Shown: positions 60,335 through 64,000 of the stretch, piece by piece
Position numbering within the stretch: position 1 is the first letter of the stretch
Layout: each line of letters begins with the position of its first letter
DNA from: Adiantum capillus-veneris
Taxonomy: Eukaryota; Streptophyta; Polypodiopsida; Polypodiales; Pteridaceae
Direction of reading: 5' to 3'
Assembly: GCA_014529385.2 (NCBI GenBank)
Contig: CM043942.1
Coordinates: 24,013,991-24,077,990 of the forward strand
DNA: 64,000 bases
Translations under genes and position numbers: made by a program
The notes under the pieces: generated by a model
What the model was told of the DNA's origin: nothing
Databases searched by the model: none
Seen by the model: only the letters and a program-made list of their open reading frames with translations

Positions 60335-60400
60335 CCCTATAATCTCTTGTGCGTGAAAATTTATCTCTCTCCATTAAGTAAACTACCCTACTATCTATTT
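59120..60400 (+). repeat. Insertion in E8 integrase, probable solo LTR
   Basis: Separates the integrase zinc domain (ends VKGCDECQ near 60410) from the core. On the plus strand it has a TATA box (CCTATAAAAGGAGG near 60070), TTGTAACTTACTTCTTG, GGGTGAACCATGTATATCATG near 60255, typical of copia LTR U5 ends, and a (CT)n tract at 60283-60331. (TA)n lies at 59709-59740. Exact ends and target duplication were not resolved. Confidence 0.45.
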
Positions 60401-60409
60401 AGCATTGGC

Positions 60410-61353
60410 ATTCATCACACCCTTTCACAAAAAGTTACGCATCCTTAAACAAAGTGGGCCACCAATAGCCTAGTTACAACATCTTCCTAGCAGTCAATTC
60501 TCATGAAAAATAACAGCCAGCTATACCCATATGGCTTCTTGCAAAATGTACAAGTATTCATCTTCAGGGGCACAACATCTAAGTACGTCATCCTTCCCTC
60601 TCTTGTAGAGAGTTCCAACCATTAGGCAATATGGTTCACACTCTTTGATTAGCTTCTGAGCAAAATCTTTATGAAGCTCAGTAGGTGGAAAACCATTAAC
60701 TAAAAAGTTAACAATTCTCTCACTCCATTCAGGCATTGTTTCAACCATGAAAACGGAAGTATCGGGTAAATCATCATCAGTTCCTATAGGGGCTTCCCCA
60801 TTGGGTATGCGAGACAAATGATCAGCCATGACATGTTTTTTGCCAGGTCTCACAACAATAGTGAAGTCAAACTCAAGAAGAACTAATAACCAACGTGTAA
60901 TTCTTCATGTGGAGCAAGATTTATTTACCAAGTATAGCAGCACTTGGTGATCTACATAAAAAACAAACTTGTTGGCAAGAAGATAATATTGAAACTTCTT
61001 CATTGCATAAATCATACCCAACCCCTCTCGCTCTCTAGTGGTATAGTTCATCTTGGCATCATTTAATTGGCAACTAGCAAAGCTAATGGGGTAGTCTAGT
61101 TTATGCTCTCTGGGTTGAGTTAAAACATAACCAATAGCAAATTTTGATGCATTATATGCACATGATAGATTATATCCCAATTTGGCATTCGTAGGATCGG
61201 GGAACCCGCTAGAGCATTCTTTAATAACTCATAGGCCTCGTCACATTCTTCGGTCGACAAAAGATACTTCGATAAAAAAAAATTACCTGTTTTTGCTAAT
61301 GTGTCATCGTATAATACGCCCGTATAATATGGGGTCAGGTAAAATACACCCAT
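60410..61353 (-). pseudogene. E8 RT connection, RNase H and integrase zinc domain
   Basis: 61353-61120 gives FFLSKYLLSTEECDEAYELLK, the RT connection. 61180-60905 is RNase H: YNASKFAIGYVLTQ, FASCQLNDAKMNYTTRERE and KFVFYVDHQVLLYLV. 60853-60521 gives HVMADHLSRIPNGEAP and ends LQEAIWV; reading on with stops to about 60410 gives GGPLCLRM-type and CDECQ residues of the HHCC integrase finger. Several frameshifts and stops. Confidence 0.85.
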
Positions 61354-61422
61354 ATATGATGTATTATATGTTTCTCGTATAACGTATAATGCAACTTAGT
61401 TCTCCTCCTCCTCCTTCTTATA

Positions 61423-61423
<1 letters not shown>

Positions 61424-61497
<74 letters not shown>

Positions 61498-61514
61498 CAC
61501 ACACACACTCCTTC

Positions 61515-61579
<65 letters not shown>

Positions 61580-61598
61580 ACACACACCCACAATGTGC
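61424..61598. repeat. Duplicated compound (CT)n-(CA)n microsatellite
   Basis: (CT)n then (CA)n at 61424-61493, a short CACTCCTTCTTATC link, and (CT)n then (CA)n again at 61519-61593. The order CTCCTTCTTAT-(CT)-(CA) occurs twice, so the unit was duplicated. It sits where the RT core of E8 should be. Confidence 0.9.
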
Positions 61599-61599
61599 T

Positions 61600-61764
61600 C
61601 TTGAGTTTAAGACCATGGATATAAATTTGAAAGCACTTGCCCATAGCTTGTTGCAACCTAGTAACAAGATAATTGTCAAACATGGGGGCATCATCATTAG
61701 CACCTTCATGTGCAAAATCAAAGTTATTAATGTTCATTCTACTCTCTTGATTATTGTCAGCCAT
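61600..61764 (-). pseudogene. E8 gag N-terminal remnant
   Basis: [21 protein letters not shown] at 61764, then [17 protein letters not shown]. It is cut by the microsatellite at about 61600. Assigned to gag by its place about 400 bp inside the primer site; no gag domain is left to confirm this. Confidence 0.45.
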
Positions 61765-62160
61765 GTTAGCAAAATTTGTGTACTTACTTAGTGTATGCTT
61801 TTGCAATTCAAAACCTTAGTTGCCACTCCTCTTAGCCTTTGAAAATCGGCACTTAAGTATCTACACCCACGACTCAAAGTGGTTAATTATAGAGAGTAGT
61901 GGAGTGGGTCTCATATTGCAAATTTTTTGAGGGCTAGCTCGTTTCGGACTTCTGATGCTCAATAATGGTGAAGCTGTAGGCAAGTCTAAAGAGACCCCAT
62001 TATTAAGTCCAAACTCCCGAGGTGTGCACCATATTCCACATAGTGGGCTCAACAAAACCGATAATAGATCCCAGTCCCACTTACCCTAATATAATTAACC
62101 AAACCAACCATTTATAGCCTACTTATAAGGACCTCTCTTCTTAAGCAAGAAAAGAGAAAC

Positions 62161-62178
62161 CAAATTCTCTGATACCAA
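62161..62178 (-). promoter_or_regulatory. E8 primer binding site
   Basis: Minus-strand TTGGTATCAGAGAATTTG follows a TG...-ended LTR whose plus-strand start is TGTAATGAAAATGG at 62179. Confidence 0.75.
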
Positions 62179-62560
62179 TGTAATGAAAATGGCCTATTAA
62201 CTTTGAGAGTAGCGAAAATTAGAGATAACACTTTTGTGGAATTACTTTGTGAGCATAGAGGGTGAACTTGATTGATGGTAGCAACTTAAACATAGCATTT
62301 AGTTAACTTGGCATGAATGATACTTTTGCAAGAGAGAGTTTAGAGAACATGACAATAGTTGAGGACCGGATTTATGTGGAGCCGGTCCCCCCTCCAATAG
62401 ACATTTGTATTATAGTTTCTCCCATTTGTATTATAGTTTCTCCCATCAAGAGAGACTTGGAGAAGGAGATGGAGCTCTCGCACTTTGCACTTCACACAAT
62501 GAGGGTGTGTATGAGTGTGTATGTGGGAGAGTATACCCCTCAAGCAGCCCCCCTAGCTTG
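62179..62560 (-). repeat. E8 LTR, proximal part
   Basis: Begins TGTAATG. 62200-62400 is homologous to 63800-64000, sharing AATAGTTGAGGACCGGATTT and GGAGCCGGTCCCCCCT. A 21-bp tandem pair (TTGTATTATAGTTTCTCCCAT) is at 62405-62446. The distal end of the LTR was not found. Confidence 0.55.
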
Positions 62561-62871
62561 CTTTGGTCGACCCCCCCCTTGTAGCTCATGATTGAAGATC
62601 ATTGGACCTCTCCAGGCCTAGCCAATCACATGCAAGAGCATATCAAGCAACCAGGGTAGCCTTGGGACAAGTGTCCCCCTTTCCCCTTTGAGAGAGAGGA
62701 CTTGATAATAAATGCTAAAATAATTAAATAAATCTACTTAATTATCATTGGACCCCTTGGAAGTCCAACCATGGACACTCCTTGAGGGTAACCTAGCTAG
62801 GGGCTTGACATGTGTCCTACTTGCCACTTGAGCAAGGGTTGCCCTTTGGGAGAGAGAATGGTCAAGCAACC

Positions 62872-62925
<54 letters not shown>

Positions 62926-63240
62926 CCCCTTCCTGGATGGCTCGCCCCCTCCTTGTAGGGATTTGGATTGACTTTTGTGACACCTCAAGCCCCTCAACCT
63001 TGGGCCCAGTTCTCTTGGCCCTTAAGCCCCTCAAGCTTGCGCTGGGTTCCCACCTCAAGTACAACCCTACCATCTCAAGCATGACAAGCACCTCAAACAT
63101 CTCAATCATCAAGAACTTCAAGCATCGTAGTCATCAGGCACGACAAGCACCTCAATCTTGGGCCGGGTTCCCACCTCAAGCACAACCCTAGCTTACCTAA
63201 GACCAAAGGACTTTTAAAACTAACCCTTGGAGGTCTTCAA
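62561..63240. other. No gene; poly-C tract and CTCAAGC-rich repeats
   Basis: A poly-C run of about 50 bases at 62873-62922 is followed by imperfect repeats of CACCTCAAGC/CTCAAGCACAACCCTA (62980-63190). The poly-Gly open frame is an artefact of the poly-C. Confidence 0.75.
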
Positions 63241-63247
63241 TGAAGTT

Positions 63248-63615
63248 AACCCTAAGGAATTTTAAGCTCCATTGGTTAGCCTTGCTCTTTGATAGACCAT
63301 CTCTCCTTTGGACCCCTTTACCAATGGCCCCATGTTGAGATAGATCTATAAGCACATATCTATATTCTAACCCTTGTTCCCATTGATCAGTTTAATATGG
63401 GAAAATCATTTGGGTTGGTTAATATAGGATTTTATGACATTGAATTGATCATTTAATGTGGAAAAATAAATGGGAACAAGAGTTAGAATATAGACATGTG
63501 CTTTTAGGTCTATCTCAGCAAGGGACCAAAGGGAGAGAAGGCAACGGGTCCAAAAAGGGAGATGGTCTATCAAAGTTCAATGACCAGATAATGGAGCTTA
63601 AAATACCTTAGGGTT
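63248..63615. repeat. Long foldback inverted repeat
   Basis: The left arm 63248-63383 (AACCCTAAGG...CTTGTTCCCAT) and right arm 63470-63615 (ATGGGAACAAG...CCTTAGGGTT) are inverted copies over about 140 bp, with an 86-bp spacer. Matches include TTTGATAGACCATCTC and GTCTATATTCTAAC-type blocks. It could be a foldback or MITE-like element, or give a hairpin RNA. No coding content. Confidence 0.85.
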
Positions 63616-63789
63616 AGGGAGTGTTGTGCATGGGTAAAAAATTGTGCCTATACATGGTCCAATAATGAGATCATATCACACGATTCAAAACACAATTCGC
63701 TAAGATATGTGGTGCAAGAGGTGCAATCTTGAATAATGTGCTCATGGAAATTCACTGGTGAGTCTTATGTGCAATGGAATATGACTATG

Positions 63790-64000
63790 ACATGGATAGT
63801 GATAGAACTTAAATAGCCATAGTGAGAATTTCCTTTAAGAGGGTTCTTTAAGGAGCATAAGAAGAGTACTTAATTAAAAGTAGCAAAATGAACATTACAC
63901 CTAATTAGCTTGACATGAACAATACTTGTAAGAGAGAGAGAGAGAGAGAGAGGGAAATTTGACAATAGTTGACCGGATTTACTTGGAGCCGGTCCCCCCT
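63790..64000 (-). repeat. Second copy of the E8-type LTR, cut by right edge
   Basis: TTAAGGAGCATAAGAAGAG, AGCTTGACATGAACAATACTTG, a GA run (63930-63952), then GACAATAGTTGACCGGATTT and GGAGCCGGTCCCCCCT align with 62230-62400. Whether it is the partner LTR or a separate insertion cannot be judged here. Confidence 0.6.

Larger units (their letters stand above)
56941..62178 (-). mobile_element. E8: gypsy retrotransposon, deleted and rearranged
   Basis: From the primer site at 62178 downwards on the minus strand: gag N-terminal remnant (about 61764-61600), a compound microsatellite in place of gag/protease/RT core, RT connection and RNase H (61353-60905), integrase zinc domain (60853-60410), an insertion (about 59120-60400), integrase core and C-terminus (59115-58283), then a retropepsin-like domain and a Ser/Pro-rich tail. 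The far LTR was not identified. Confidence 0.7.

Overview
This is repeat-dominated plant nuclear DNA. Nearly every recognisable coding stretch belongs to a transposable element: LINE-type non-LTR elements, Ty3/gypsy and Ty1/copia LTR elements with plant-type initiator-Met-tRNA primer sites (TGGTATCAGAGC or close variants), and one hAT DNA transposon with a BED finger and introns. Very long GA/CT, CA, poly-G and poly-C tracts recur. The only candidate for a host gene is a short terminal exon near 50.4 kb. A large-genome land plant is likely; a fern is my guess from the style of the repeats, not something the sequence proves.

Layout. 1-15.3 kb: a decayed LINE (LINE-B1, minus strand) broken by three gypsy insertions: E1 (runs off the left edge), E2 (5918-10139, gag-protease only, exact 5-bp target duplication) and E3 (10891-14162, plus strand, gag remnant only). 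15.3-24.9 kb: a head-to-tail series of LINEs, all on the minus strand, mostly joined through (GA)n tracts: two short 3' fragments, the full-length LINE-A (16.2-20.8 kb, both ORFs open), LINE-B2 and LINE-B3. 24.9-35.4 kb: LTR fragments, element E4, a solo LTR with exact target duplication, and a 4.5-kb non-autonomous element (E6) sitting in an older gypsy reverse transcriptase. 35.9-50.3 kb: LINE-B4 in a (GA)n tract, carrying copia element E7, which itself carries a solo LTR and, in one LTR, a structurally complete hAT transposon. 50.3-64 kb: the possible host exon, degenerate copia pieces, large microsatellites, a gypsy element (E8) with an odd domain order, and a long foldback repeat.

The most interesting signal is in the LINEs. 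In both LINE families ORF1 and ORF2 are in the same frame, separated by one stop codon (UAG GGA in LINE-A, UGA CGG in LINE-B1), and ORF2 has no upstream AUG. Eight bases after each stop begins a segment complementary to the 3' end of the same LINE family (about 22 positions in LINE-A, 15 in LINE-B, with G-U wobbles preserving pairing). This suggests ORF2 is made by stop-codon readthrough assisted by, or gated by, pairing with the 3' end of the RNA, comparable in layout to known plant-virus and retroviral readthrough signals. The same LINEs appear to insert at (GA)n/(CT)n tracts and to carry such a tract as their 3' tail, so each copy provides a landing site for the next.

The insertion order is legible from target-site duplications: LINE first, then LTR elements, then (at 43-47 kb) the hAT. 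The hAT transposase has a five-exon model with no stop and all three expected acidic catalytic residues, so it may still be functional.
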